Positions 30,741-39,366 of a stretch of DNA of 64,000 nt are shown here, piece after piece. Below the pieces are notes generated by a model. It was not told the DNA's origin, searched no databases, and saw only the letters and a program-made list of their open reading frames with translations. Every line of letters starts with the position of its first letter. Positions within the stretch are counted from its first letter, which is position 1. The position numbers and the translations under genes were made by a program. Source of the stretch: Rhodococcus opacus (GTDB lineage: Bacteria > Actinomycetota > Actinomycetes > Mycobacteriales > Mycobacteriaceae); contig NZ_JAAXPA010000009.1 of the NCBI RefSeq assembly GCF_012396235.1, positions 124,001 through 188,000 of the forward strand. The letters are read 5' to 3'.

Positions 30741-30846
30741 CAGTCGATCGTATGCGGATCGGAGAGCGCTGGCAGGGCATGCTGGAAATTAGTCGCGTGG
30801 GCATGCCGGAAATCCGCCCTCGGCAACTCGAGGACGCCCGTGCGGG
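30741..30846. repeat. mftE-mftF gap with 15-bp direct repeat
   Basis: GGGCATGCTGGAAAT (30775-30789) recurs as GGGCATGCCGGAAAT (30799-30813), one mismatch, 24 bp apart. It lies between mftE and mftF, just upstream (in mft direction) of mftF. No gene is seen here. Confidence 0.6.
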
Positions 30847-31569
30847 TCATCGGAGCCTCCCATCGGCGCCCGGTTCCCACCGGAGCCTTCCATCGGGGCC
30901 CGGTTCCCACCGGGCCAGTGCCTTGGTGACTGTGTGGACGAGTACGCCGAAGATCTGCGCCCCCTCCGCGGCCGTTGCGCCCGTCGGGTCACCGAGCACG
31001 CCGTTGGCCGACACGGCGACCATACCGCCTTCGCGCAGTCTTGGCATCAACCTCGCAACAGGTTCCGTATTACCGACTTCAGCCCTGGACAACCTCACCC
31101 GACCAGGTGAAAGGTGTAGCAACAAGGACGTTTCCGTACGCCCGGCATGGGCGTCCGCCCCGGGAACCGCACACGGCACCCAGGCCACATCGCGAGCCTC
31201 GTACCGAAGCAAGGCGACAGCCTTGACCAATGCGGGCCCGTTTCCGCCGTGCCCGTTGACGAACAGCACACGGTCGGCCCACCGGCACGCGGACCTGCCG
31301 TACTCGACCAACACGGCCTCCAGCGCCTCAGCCCCGAGCGACACGGTCCCGGGAAACCCCTCGTGCTCGCCACTGGCGCCGTAGGCGATCGGGGGTGCCA
31401 CCAGCACGTGCGGCAGCGCGCGGGACACGGCGTCGGCGATGGCGGTATCGGTGTCGAGCGGCAGATGCGGTCCGTGCTGCTCGAGCGAGCCGACCGGGAC
31501 GACGACCGTCGACACACGGGATGCGAGTTCGGGCCACACCGCGTCGTCGAGGTGTCCGGAATGGGGCAT
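30847..31569 (-). CDS. mftE: Mycofactocin precursor peptide peptidase (creatininase family)
   Basis: 240 aa. Creatininase-family metal-ligand motifs: VGSLEQHGPHLPLDTDTAIA (Glu/His/Asp), FVNGHGGNGPAL, and ADAHAGRTETSLLLHL. MftE removes the C-terminal Val-Tyr-derived dipeptide (AHDP) from the modified MftA peptide. The last 20 residues are a tandem repeat of a 10-residue unit (RWEPGPDGRL, RWEPGADGRL), encoded by a 30-bp duplication at 30851-30910. The tail is unlikely to be part of the catalytic core. Confidence 0.92.
   Translation of the reverse strand: MPHSGHLDDAVWPELASRVSTVVVPVGSLEQHGPHLPLDTDTAIADAVSRALPHVLVAPPIAYGASGEHEGFPGTVSLGAEALEAVLVEYGRSACRWADRVLFVNGHGGNGPALVKAVALLRYEARDVAWVPCAVPGADAHAGRTETSLLLHLSPGRVRLSRAEVGNTEPVARLMPRLREGGMVAVSANGVLGDPTGATAAEGAQIFGVLVHTVTKALARWEPGPDGRLRWEPGADGRLR
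30851..30910 (-). repeat. 30-bp tandem duplication at the mftE 3' end
   Basis: Two adjacent 30-bp units (30851-30880, 30881-30910) that differ at two bases. They keep the reading frame and add a second copy of a WEPG-type decapeptide to the MftE C-terminus. Confidence 0.85.
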
Positions 31570-31609
31570 CCCCCGATGCTAGGCGACGCGGAACCGGCTG
31601 CTGCTCGCA

Positions 31610-33571
31610 CTAGAGCGCGAGCGCCACCCGCTCCCCCTCGATGACGGCGGAATGCGCGCGGCGCGGAGCCAGGGCGTCGCCGATGCGATGAACCTCGATA
31701 CCGCTGTCGGCCAGCTCTTTCCAGAGCCCGTCCTCCGGCTGCTGATGCGCCGAGGAGACCACCCAGTCGACGGTGAGTTGCCGCGGCTCACCGGTCGGGT
31801 GATGCAGGAGCGTGACCTCGAGCCGCCCGCCGTCGACGACGTCGCACCCGGTCGGCACCACGTCCGTCACCTGCGTGATGCCCTTGCCGTGCGCCCGCCG
31901 GTTCCATCCCTCGAGGTCCAGCGTGATGCCCAGGTCCTGGCCGACGATCATCCCCGGAGTGCAGATCGTGACGGCACACCCGTCGTCGGCGACGAACTCC
32001 GCGACGGACGTGCCCTGATGAAATCCCAGTTCGTCGACCACCAGCACCGTCCCGGACGGACACGCGCGACCCTCCAGCACGTCCCGCACGTCCACCACCC
32101 GCCCCGACGCACCCGCCCAGTGCGGACGGCGCGGACGTGCCCCGGTCGCGAGCACCACCACGTCGGGACGTCCCCGCACCAGGGTCTCGGCGGTCGCGTC
32201 GGTGCCCGTCCGCACGTCCACACCGCGCCGAACGCATTCCGATTCCAGATCGACGACGAGGTCGAGGAACTCGCGGCGACCCGGGACGACGGCGGCCGTC
32301 CGGACCTGGCCGCCGAGAACAGTCGCGCGTTCGAACAGCGTCACGTCGTGGCCCCGCTGCGCCGCGGTCGCCGCGGCCTTCAACCCGGCCGGTCCACCGC
32401 CGACCACGAAGACCCGCCTGCCGCGAACGGTCGGTTCGGGCAGCGGGACCGCTTCCCTGCCCGCGCGCGGGTTGACAACGCATCCGAGCCACCGGCCCAG
32501 CCCCATGCGTCCGATGCATTCCTGATTGCACGCCAGGCACGTTCGGATGTTTCCCTCTTCGCCGGCCAGGGCTTTCGCCGCGAAGTCCGGGTCCGCGATC
32601 TGGCCGCGCACCACCCCGATCAGGTCGCAGTGTCCCTCGTGCAGAGCCTGGTCGGCCTGGTGCGGATCCGAGAATCGGCCGACACCGACCACGGGAAGAC
32701 CGACCCGTCGCCGGATGGCGTTCGGGACGAACAGCGCGTACCCGCGAGGGACGGCCATGGACGCCTCGATCATGTGGAGCGTCTCGGTGGCCATGCCGAT
32801 GGACGTGTTGATGTAGTCGACCCGGCCGTCCGCCTCCACCAGAGCGGCCACCTCCACCGCCTCGTCGAGGCGGACTCCACCGTCGAACAGATCCTCCCCC
32901 GCGAGTCTCACCCCGAGTGCGCGGTCCGGACCGATCGCGGCACGCACGGCCTCGACGACCTCGAGGAGGAACCGGGCACGGTTCTCCAGCGACCCTCCGT
33001 ACCGGTCCGTGCGCTGGTTCGTGGCGGGGGCCAGGAAACTGCGCACCAGCGACGAGTGGGAGCACTGCAGTTCGATCCCGTCGAATCCGCCTCGGACACA
33101 GTGCTCGGCCACGCGCGCGTACCCGTCGACGAGGGTCCGGATCTCCCGCCGATCGACCGCCTTGGGAACTTCACGGAACAGTGGGTCGGGGACGGCGCTC
33201 GGCGCCCACAGCGGCCGCCGCGAGTACATGCTCGATCCCTGGCCGCCGTTGTGGTTGACCTGAGCCAGGATCGGGACACCGTGCTCGTGGACCGCGTCGG
33301 TGATCCGCCGGTACCCCGGGACGACCTCCGGCCGGTAGCCGGCAATCACCTTCTCGTACGGCCAGTCCCCCGGATGGGTGGCGTGCTCCTCGGAGATAAT
33401 CAGGCCCGCACCGCCCTTCGCGCGCGCCGCATAGTAGGCGGCGTGCTGCGCGGTGGGCAGGCCGTCGACGGCGTACCCCGTGAGGTGCGCGGAGAAGACC
33501 ACCCGATTGCGCAGGGTCAGCGGCCCCAGGCGCAATCGGGTGAACAGGTGGCGGTACGCGGAGGTGCTCAC
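31610..33571 (-). CDS. Mycofactocin-system OYE/FadH-family oxidoreductase 1
   Basis: 653 aa, GTG start overlapping the SDR stop (GTGA). N-terminal OYE-type TIM barrel: FTRLRLGPLTLRNRVVFSAH, DGYARVAEHCVRGGFDGIEL, NQRTDRYGGSLENRARFLLE. A [4Fe-4S] motif follows, CLACNQEC then C after 11 residues (CX2CX3CX11C). The C-terminal half is an FAD/NAD(P) disulfide-reductase-like domain (VFVVGGGPAGLKAAATAAQR). Architecture equals 2,4-dienoyl-CoA reductase or trimethylamine dehydrogenase. It sits inside the mft operon between the SDR and mftE, so it may exchange electrons with mycofactocin. Substrate unknown. Confidence 0.88.
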   Translation of the reverse strand: MSTSAYRHLFTRLRLGPLTLRNRVVFSAHLTGYAVDGLPTAQHAAYYAARAKGGAGLIISEEHATHPGDWPYEKVIAGYRPEVVPGYRRITDAVHEHGVPILAQVNHNGGQGSSMYSRRPLWAPSAVPDPLFREVPKAVDRREIRTLVDGYARVAEHCVRGGFDGIELQCSHSSLVRSFLAPATNQRTDRYGGSLENRARFLLEVVEAVRAAIGPDRALGVRLAGEDLFDGGVRLDEAVEVAALVEADGRVDYINTSIGMATETLHMIEASMAVPRGYALFVPNAIRRRVGLPVVGVGRFSDPHQADQALHEGHCDLIGVVRGQIADPDFAAKALAGEEGNIRTCLACNQECIGRMGLGRWLGCVVNPRAGREAVPLPEPTVRGRRVFVVGGGPAGLKAAATAAQRGHDVTLFERATVLGGQVRTAAVVPGRREFLDLVVDLESECVRRGVDVRTGTDATAETLVRGRPDVVVLATGARPRRPHWAGASGRVVDVRDVLEGRACPSGTVLVVDELGFHQGTSVAEFVADDGCAVTICTPGMIVGQDLGITLDLEGWNRRAHGKGITQVTDVVPTGCDVVDGGRLEVTLLHHPTGEPRQLTVDWVVSSAHQQPEDGLWKELADSGIEVHRIGDALAPRRAHSAVIEGERVALAL

Positions 33572-34380
33572 ACCTTGGTGTTGCCCATGTCGACGGCGAC
33601 CTGACTGCCCGTGACCCTCCGCGAACCGTCGCCGGCAAGCCACAGCACCGCGTCGGTGATGTCGTCGGTGTCGGCCAGCGGGTGGTCGGTGAGGATGGTG
33701 CCGAAGCTCGACAGATAGTGCGGGTGCTTCTCGAGTATCACGAGGCTGCCCGGATCGGTGCCCATCGGAGTCTTCACCCCGTACGGATGAATGGAGTTGA
33801 CCCGGATGCCGTATTCGCCCAGTTCCTTCGCCGCGGTCTGGGTGAGTCCGACGAGCCCGAACTTGGAGGCGGCGTAATTCGCCTGCCCCGGAAGCGGCTT
33901 GATACCCGCGACGGAGCTGATCACGATGATCGAACCCCCGCGACCTCCCTCGATCAGCGCCGGGACCGCAGCCTTCAGCGTCTTCCACGCGCCGGTGAGG
34001 TTCACGTCGATCAGCGTCTCCCACTGCTCGTCGGGCATCTCCCAGAAGCGGCTCCAATTGCAGATCCCGGCGTTCGCGATCACGATGTCCAGCCGGCCGA
34101 ACTGTTCGACTCCCCGGTCGACGACAGCCTTCAGTTGCGCACTGTCCCGCACGTCCGCCTGCTCGGCGAGAATCTTGCCGCCCTCGGATTCCACGAGCCG
34201 CACCGTCTCGGCCAGGGCGTCCGGCGTCGCAGGCTCGTAGCTGTTGTACTCCGACACCGGCCCGCAGATGTCCACGGCGATGATCGCCGCACCTTCCCGC
34301 GCCAACCGCACCGCGTGCGTCCGCCCCTGCCCACGGGCAGCCCCGGTGATGAACGCGACCTTGTCGTCGAACTGTCCCAT
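33568..34380 (-). CDS. Mycofactocin-coupled SDR-family oxidoreductase
   Basis: 270 aa. SDR fold with TGAARGQGRTHAVRLAREGA at the NAD site, NAGICNWSRFWEM, and the catalytic YAASK (with Ser in VISSVAGIK). After the AVDICGP strand there is an insertion (VSEYNSYEPATPDALAETVR) typical of the mycofactocin-associated SDRs, whose nicotinamide is thought not to exchange freely. It is predicted to oxidise an alcohol and hand electrons to mycofactocin. It is flanked by the two OYE-type enzymes in the same operon. Confidence 0.9.
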   Translation of the reverse strand: MGQFDDKVAFITGAARGQGRTHAVRLAREGAAIIAVDICGPVSEYNSYEPATPDALAETVRLVESEGGKILAEQADVRDSAQLKAVVDRGVEQFGRLDIVIANAGICNWSRFWEMPDEQWETLIDVNLTGAWKTLKAAVPALIEGGRGGSIIVISSVAGIKPLPGQANYAASKFGLVGLTQTAAKELGEYGIRVNSIHPYGVKTPMGTDPGSLVILEKHPHYLSSFGTILTDHPLADTDDITDAVLWLAGDGSRRVTGSQVAVDMGNTKV

Positions 34381-34388
34381 GAAATGTC

Positions 34389-36353
34389 CTATCTCTCGTT
34401 GACGAGGGTGAACGGATGGTGGTCGAACTCGTTCTGTCCGTGTGCGGTCCAGGTCAGCGCCTCGGCGCGACCCTCACGGACCGCCTCGAGCAGTGTGCGG
34501 GGTGCCACGCAGTCGCCGACCCGCACCGCATCCGTGTGCGACGAGCCGAGGGTGTCCTCGGGAAGGCGATGCGAGCAGTCGATGAGCACGGCGCACGGCA
34601 CCACCGACTCTTCGGCGGTGTACCGGTTTCGTAGGCGCACACCTTCGTCGCCGATCGACACGATGCGGCTGTCGAGGTGGCGCGTCACCCCGGCTCGTTG
34701 CAGACGGGTGTTGGCGTCGGCCAGGTCCCCGGTCATGCCGAGTCGTGAGCCGGCAACGGAATCCTGGGTCACGATGCTCACCTCCCGGCCCCGCGCCGCG
34801 AGCCATTCGGCGACTGCCACGCCGACCGGTCCGCCGACCGGGTCGAAGACGACGTGCGGCCCTTCCGTCGACGCGTCGGCGTCCAGCAGGTCCGCGACGC
34901 CGACACACCGGACGCTCCCCTCGACCGGGAACGGCAACGCGCGAGGCCTGCTGCCGGTCGCGAGGATCATCCTCGTGCCCTCACCTTCCGCGGCGTCGAG
35001 TTCGGCGTCCGAGACAGCGGTACCGAGACGGAATTCGACTCCGAGCCTGCGGCATTCGTCCTCGAGCCAGTCGGCCAACGCCGTGAGGTGCGGCGCACCC
35101 GCGGCGGCCCGGAGAATCCCGCCGAGCCGGGCCGACGCGTCCGCCACGGTCACGCTGTGACCGTTGAGGGCCAGCACTCGCGCCGCTTCGAGACCGGCCG
35201 GACCGCCGCCGACCACCAGCACCGCGCCCGTGGCCCCACCAGTGCTGTCCTCGGCAGGATCGACGGTCTCGTGTCCGGCCGTCGGATTACCGACACAGGT
35301 GACGACCGGATTGCGGGGGTCGAGCACCTGGCACGTCTGATTGCACAGGACGCACGGCCGCGGCACCGCACCGCGACGGATCTTGACGACGAGGTCGGGG
35401 TCGGCGATCTGGGCGCGCGTCATCTCGACGACGTCGGCGACACCCTCGTCGAGCGCCCGCCGGGCATCGGCCGGATCGACGACGCTGCCCTGCAGAACGA
35501 CCGGGACCATGCCTGCGACGGCAACGCGGATGTCCCGGCAGAGTTCGGTGTTGAACGCGGGTTGCCGATGAAAGTCGGGGCGGTAGGCGTTCGGCGTCAT
35601 CGGCCCGCCCCGGACCACCACGAGCAGGTCGAGAGCCCCGGCGAGTTCCCGTGCGTGCCCGACGGCGATCGACGGCGTGATCCCCGCCCAGGACGTCGCC
35701 TCGTCGCAGCTCAGGCGCAGGGACAGGACCCGGCCGGGACCCAACTCGTCGCGGACGGCTGCGAGGACCTCGCGGGTGAGGCGCAGCGGGTCGGCGCCGT
35801 ATCCGTCTTCGCGCATGTTGGTGAGGTTCGAATGGAACTGTCGCAGCAGCCCTCTCGGTCCGGCGTCGAGCTCGACACCGTCCACGTTCGCGGACACGGC
35901 CGCGGATGCCGCGGCACGGAAGCCCTCGACGAGCCCGTCGATCTCCGCCTGCCCCATCTGCATCGGCATCTCACGGGAGATCACGTCGGCAATCCCCGAC
36001 GGTCCCCACAGCACCGCCTGCGAATACGCACTCGACCCCTGCAGTCCGGTGTGCCCCAGCCCCGCCAGCACCAGCGTGCCGTGCGGACGGCACGCCGCGA
36101 CCACGTCCCGCCAGCCGCCGACGCAGTCGGACGCCAGCGGCGCGCGCTCGTACGGCCAGTCGGAGGCATGAACCGACGCCACCTCGGTGACGACGATCCC
36201 CGCGCCACCACGCGCCCGACGTTCGTAGTACGCGACGTGCCGCGGTGAAAGCGTTCTTCCCGCACCGAGATTGGTGGTATGCGGACCCAGAAGCACCCTG
36301 GACCGGGCGTGGCGTCCGGCCAGGGTGATCGGGTCTGTCAATTGCGCAGACAT
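34389..36353 (-). CDS. Mycofactocin-system OYE/FadH-family oxidoreductase 2
   Basis: 654 aa, a paralogue of the 31610-33571 gene with the same three-part layout. TIM barrel start DPITLAGRHARSRVLLGPHT; Fe-S motif CVLCNQTC followed by C 12 residues later (TCVGNP); C-terminal VLVVGGGPAGLEAARVLALN nucleotide-binding domain. The barrel is clearly diverged from paralogue 1, so the two probably have different substrates. It lies between mftD and the SDR gene, 8 and 16 bp from its neighbours. Confidence 0.88.
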   Translation of the reverse strand: MSAQLTDPITLAGRHARSRVLLGPHTTNLGAGRTLSPRHVAYYERRARGGAGIVVTEVASVHASDWPYERAPLASDCVGGWRDVVAACRPHGTLVLAGLGHTGLQGSSAYSQAVLWGPSGIADVISREMPMQMGQAEIDGLVEGFRAAASAAVSANVDGVELDAGPRGLLRQFHSNLTNMREDGYGADPLRLTREVLAAVRDELGPGRVLSLRLSCDEATSWAGITPSIAVGHARELAGALDLLVVVRGGPMTPNAYRPDFHRQPAFNTELCRDIRVAVAGMVPVVLQGSVVDPADARRALDEGVADVVEMTRAQIADPDLVVKIRRGAVPRPCVLCNQTCQVLDPRNPVVTCVGNPTAGHETVDPAEDSTGGATGAVLVVGGGPAGLEAARVLALNGHSVTVADASARLGGILRAAAGAPHLTALADWLEDECRRLGVEFRLGTAVSDAELDAAEGEGTRMILATGSRPRALPFPVEGSVRCVGVADLLDADASTEGPHVVFDPVGGPVGVAVAEWLAARGREVSIVTQDSVAGSRLGMTGDLADANTRLQRAGVTRHLDSRIVSIGDEGVRLRNRYTAEESVVPCAVLIDCSHRLPEDTLGSSHTDAVRVGDCVAPRTLLEAVREGRAEALTWTAHGQNEFDHHPFTLVNER

Positions 36354-36369
36354 CTACGCCGTTCGTCGG

Positions 36370-37551
36370 TCAGGATTCGGCGCCGAGCACACGGGCGAAT
36401 CCGGGCGGGATCACGACGTCGGACGGCGTGAGGTCGTGGATGGACGAATGACCCAGCCCGAGCAGTGCCGAGTCGATACCGCCACGGAGGACGTCGAGGA
36501 CGTTCTCGACGCCGGCCTGACCGTTCGCCGAGAGGCCCCACAGGTACGCGCGGCCGATCATCACCGCCCGCGCACCGAGCGCGACGGCCTTCACGACGTC
36601 GCTGCCACGGCGGATACCGCCGTCGAGAAGCACCTCGACCTGGTCGCCGACGGCCTCCGCGATGGCGGGCAGCGCTCGAATCGGCGCCGGAGTGCCGTCG
36701 AGGTTGTTGCCGCCGTGATTCGACACGGAGATGGCGGTCACCCCGGCATCGACGGCGCGCTTCGCGTCGTCGACCCGCATGACACCCTTGAGCATGAACG
36801 GCCCGCCCCACTGCTCGCGCAGCCACGCGATGTCGTCCCACGTCGGCAACGGCGTCTGCATCCACTCGCCGTAGGCACCGAAGAACGTGGGCGGTTCCTG
36901 ACCGGGCTGCGCCAGGTTCGGGGTGGTCAGATCCGGGATCTTGCGGGTCTTCGCGAACTCGTACAACCACTTCGGACGGCTGATGCCCTCGGGGGCGAAC
37001 TGGAGCATCGCCTTGAGGTCCATCTTCTCGGGGATGGCCGGGCTGCCCCAGTCGCGTCCGTACGAGAACGACCAGTCGGTGGTGATGATCAGTCCGGTCG
37101 CCCCGGCGGCACGGGCGCGTTCCATCCGCTGGATCAACACGTCCCGGGTACCGACCCAGTACATCTGGAAGAACGTCTGAGGATTGGCCGCCGTGACCTC
37201 CTCGATCGACTTGCTCGCGAACGAACTCAGACCGATCGCCGTTCCGCGTGCCGCCGCCGCGCGGGCGACCGCGACCTCACCGTCGGGATGCACCGCCTGC
37301 ACACCGGTCGGGGAGATCACGACGGGCAGCGAAATCGGCTGTCCCATCACGGTCGTGGACAGCTCACGCTTGTCGGACAGACCGACCACGTGGGGGGCGA
37401 ACCCCAGCTCGGCGAACGCCGCGATGTTGTCGTCGACCGTCACGCCCCGCTCGGAACCGGCGATCAGCGCCGCGTACACCGACTTCGGCAGGCGCTTCTT
37501 CGCGCGACGCTGAGCCTCCGCCACCGTCTCGAAGAACGGATTCTTACCCAT
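36370..37551 (-). CDS. mftD: Mycofactocin FMN-dependent deaminating oxidase
   Basis: 393 aa, FMN-dependent alpha-hydroxy-acid dehydrogenase family. Conserved FMN and active-site segments include GLSSFASKSIEEV, ISVSNHGGNNLDGTPAPIRA with the catalytic histidine, and EVLLDGGIRRGSDVVKAVAL with ARAVMIGRAYLWGL. In the pathway MftD oxidatively deaminates AHDP to give premycofactocin with its redox-active keto-amide. It lies 29 bp downstream of mftC. Confidence 0.95.
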   Translation of the reverse strand: MGKNPFFETVAEAQRRAKKRLPKSVYAALIAGSERGVTVDDNIAAFAELGFAPHVVGLSDKRELSTTVMGQPISLPVVISPTGVQAVHPDGEVAVARAAAARGTAIGLSSFASKSIEEVTAANPQTFFQMYWVGTRDVLIQRMERARAAGATGLIITTDWSFSYGRDWGSPAIPEKMDLKAMLQFAPEGISRPKWLYEFAKTRKIPDLTTPNLAQPGQEPPTFFGAYGEWMQTPLPTWDDIAWLREQWGGPFMLKGVMRVDDAKRAVDAGVTAISVSNHGGNNLDGTPAPIRALPAIAEAVGDQVEVLLDGGIRRGSDVVKAVALGARAVMIGRAYLWGLSANGQAGVENVLDVLRGGIDSALLGLGHSSIHDLTPSDVVIPPGFARVLGAES

Positions 37552-37580
37552 GGCAATACCTCTCGTACCTGGCAGACGAC

Positions 37581-38798
37581 TTACGTCTGGTCCATGCCCG
37601 CAAGCGGGTTCTCGTCACAAATCTTGGCCGGCGGACGCACCATCAGCGTCAGCGGAACCGGCGCCCGCGGAGTCCGGCGCTGGCCGGTGCGGGAGTGGTC
37701 GACACTGGATTTCGGGATCTCCCCCGCGGCAGCCAACGCCAGTTCGCCGTTGCCGATCACACATTCGGGGTCCGGGCCGTCCATCGGCAGCCCGGTGAAG
37801 AACTTCGCGGCCATGCATCCGCCGCGGCAGGAGTCGTAGTGGTTGCACTTGCTGCACGCGCCGCCGGTCTGCGGGGACCGCAGCTCCTGGAACAGCTCCG
37901 ACGTCTGCCACACCTTCTGGAAACCGCCGTCCGCCACGATGTTTCCCGCAAGGAACTGCTCGTGGATCGCGAACGGGCAGGCGTAGACATCGCCGATCGG
38001 GTCGATCAGGCACACCACCCGTCCGGCGCCGCACAGGTTCAGACCGGGCAACGCATCGCCGTAGGCGGACAGATGGAAGAAAGAGTCTCCGGTGAGCACG
38101 CCCTCGCCATTGGCGACCAGCCAGTTGTACAGCTCACGCTGCTGCGCCTGCGTGGGATGCAGTTCGTCCCACACGTCCGCGCCACGCCCCGACGGTCGCA
38201 GCCGGGTGATACGCAGGGTGGCGCCGTACTTGTCGGCCAGGGCCTTGAAGTCGTCGAGCTGGGACACGTTGTGCCGGGTGACCACCACGGAGATCTTGGC
38301 GTCCTTGAAACCAGCCTCGGACAGATTCTCGAGTGCCCGCACCGCCATCGCGAACGAACCCGGACCACGGACGGCGTCGTTGACCTCGGCCGTCGCACCG
38401 TCGAGGGAGATCTGCACGTCGACGTAGTCGCTGGCCGCGAGCCGGGCGGCGACCTTCTTGTCGATCTTCACCCCGTTCGTGGAGAACTTCACCCCCACCT
38501 GGTGGGCGGTCGCGTAATCGACCAGCTCCCAGAAGTCCGAGCGAACCGTCGGCTCACCGCCGCCGATGTTCACGTAGAAGACCTGCATACGCTGCAGTTC
38601 GTCGATGATCGACTTGCACTGCTCGGTGCTCAACTCCCGCGGGTCACGCCGGCCGGAGGAGGACAGACAGTGCACACACGACAGGTTGCACGCGTAGGTC
38701 AACTCCCAGGTGAGGCAGATCGGGGCGTCGAGACCGAGTTCGAACTGGTCGACGAGGCGGCCGACCGGGGCGGAAGGCCTTTCGAGCATGGAGGTCAT
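37581..38798 (-). CDS. mftC: Mycofactocin radical SAM maturase
   Basis: 405 aa. Radical-SAM motif CNLSCVHC (CX3CX2C, Cys37, 41 and 44), GGGEP-type SAM contact IGGGEPTVRSDFWEL. The C-terminal SPASM region has cysteines in LNLCGAG, YACPFAIHEQF, GGACSKCNHYDSCRGGCMAA and PECVIGNG, enough for two auxiliary clusters. It decarboxylates the MftA C-terminal tyrosine and then forms the Val-Tyr carbon-carbon bond. Order mftA-mftB-mftC is canonical. Confidence 0.96.
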   Translation of the reverse strand: MTSMLERPSAPVGRLVDQFELGLDAPICLTWELTYACNLSCVHCLSSSGRRDPRELSTEQCKSIIDELQRMQVFYVNIGGGEPTVRSDFWELVDYATAHQVGVKFSTNGVKIDKKVAARLAASDYVDVQISLDGATAEVNDAVRGPGSFAMAVRALENLSEAGFKDAKISVVVTRHNVSQLDDFKALADKYGATLRITRLRPSGRGADVWDELHPTQAQQRELYNWLVANGEGVLTGDSFFHLSAYGDALPGLNLCGAGRVVCLIDPIGDVYACPFAIHEQFLAGNIVADGGFQKVWQTSELFQELRSPQTGGACSKCNHYDSCRGGCMAAKFFTGLPMDGPDPECVIGNGELALAAAGEIPKSSVDHSRTGQRRTPRAPVPLTLMVRPPAKICDENPLAGMDQT

Positions 38799-38832
38799 GG
38801 GCTGTGTCCTCTGGTCGGGTGGAGAGAGCTGG

Positions 38833-39135
38833 TCAGGCGGGGACGATCATGTGCGACTCGGCCAACGTGCCGAGCGCGCGCGCATACTGCGCGGCAGTGT
38901 CGTCCCCGATACCCTGCGCCCGCAGTGCGGACCGGGCGTCGGCGTGTGAGGGAAGCGCTTCGACCACCGCGACGATCGTGCGGTTCTTCAGGAACGACAA
39001 CTTGCGCGTCCCGAAGTGGTAGAGCAGCGCCCCGAAAGGTTCGGGACGCAGCGCCACCTGCGGATGAAGCTTCCAGCCCACATCGAGATCGATACCGGCG
39101 TTGCCGGCCACTGAAGCAGAAGCTGGAGCGGACAT
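38833..39135 (-). CDS. mftB: Mycofactocin peptide chaperone (RRE protein)
   Basis: 100 aa from the ATG at 39135, two bases after the mftA stop; a longer frame to 39153 overlaps mftA and is less likely. PqqD-like RiPP recognition element: WKLHPQVALRPEPFGALLYH, FGTRKLSFLKNRTIVAVVEA and a C-terminal helix. It binds the MftA leader and delivers it to MftC. Confidence 0.95.
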   Translation of the reverse strand: MSAPASASVAGNAGIDLDVGWKLHPQVALRPEPFGALLYHFGTRKLSFLKNRTIVAVVEALPSHADARSALRAQGIGDDTAAQYARALGTLAESHMIVPA

Positions 39136-39137
39136 GA

Positions 39138-39233
39138 TCAGTACACGCCGCACATGCCGTCGATCGAGACCTCTTCCACCAGGGATTCCTCGACCAAGTC
39201 GTTTTCCAGCACGTTGTTGTCGCGATCCGACAT
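39138..39233 (-). CDS. mftA: Mycofactocin precursor peptide
   Basis: 31 aa; too short for most gene finders. It starts MSDRDNNVLENDLVEESLVE and ends EVSIDGMCGVY, the conserved MftA C-terminus. Val30 and Tyr31 are the residues converted to the cofactor; the acidic N-terminal part is the leader. It is the first gene of the mft operon and faces mftR. Its stop is two bases before the mftB start. Confidence 0.97.
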   Translation of the reverse strand: MSDRDNNVLENDLVEESLVEEVSIDGMCGVY

Positions 39234-39366
39234 GATTTCCTCCTACTGTTCGGTGATACGGCGCGAGCCGGAGGGATGTTCCCCGTCATAGGAGACCGTC
39301 CCTGTGACTCGCCTCACCACTGTAATGGCATCGAGTGCAGAATGACAGATCAGGAGGGGACGAAGA
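39234..39366. promoter_or_regulatory. Divergent mftA/mftR control region
   Basis: 133 bp between the two start codons, holding both promoters. GTGA and TCAC form a short inverted repeat around CTCGCC near 39304-39317. MftR should bind in this gap; the exact operator cannot be fixed by eye. Confidence 0.5.

Noticed and set aside
27868-30804. 978-codon minus frame covering mftG and beyond
   Set aside because: Only the 3' part is MftG. The upstream part is a wrong frame of mftF; the true GTG start of mftG overlaps the mftF stop.
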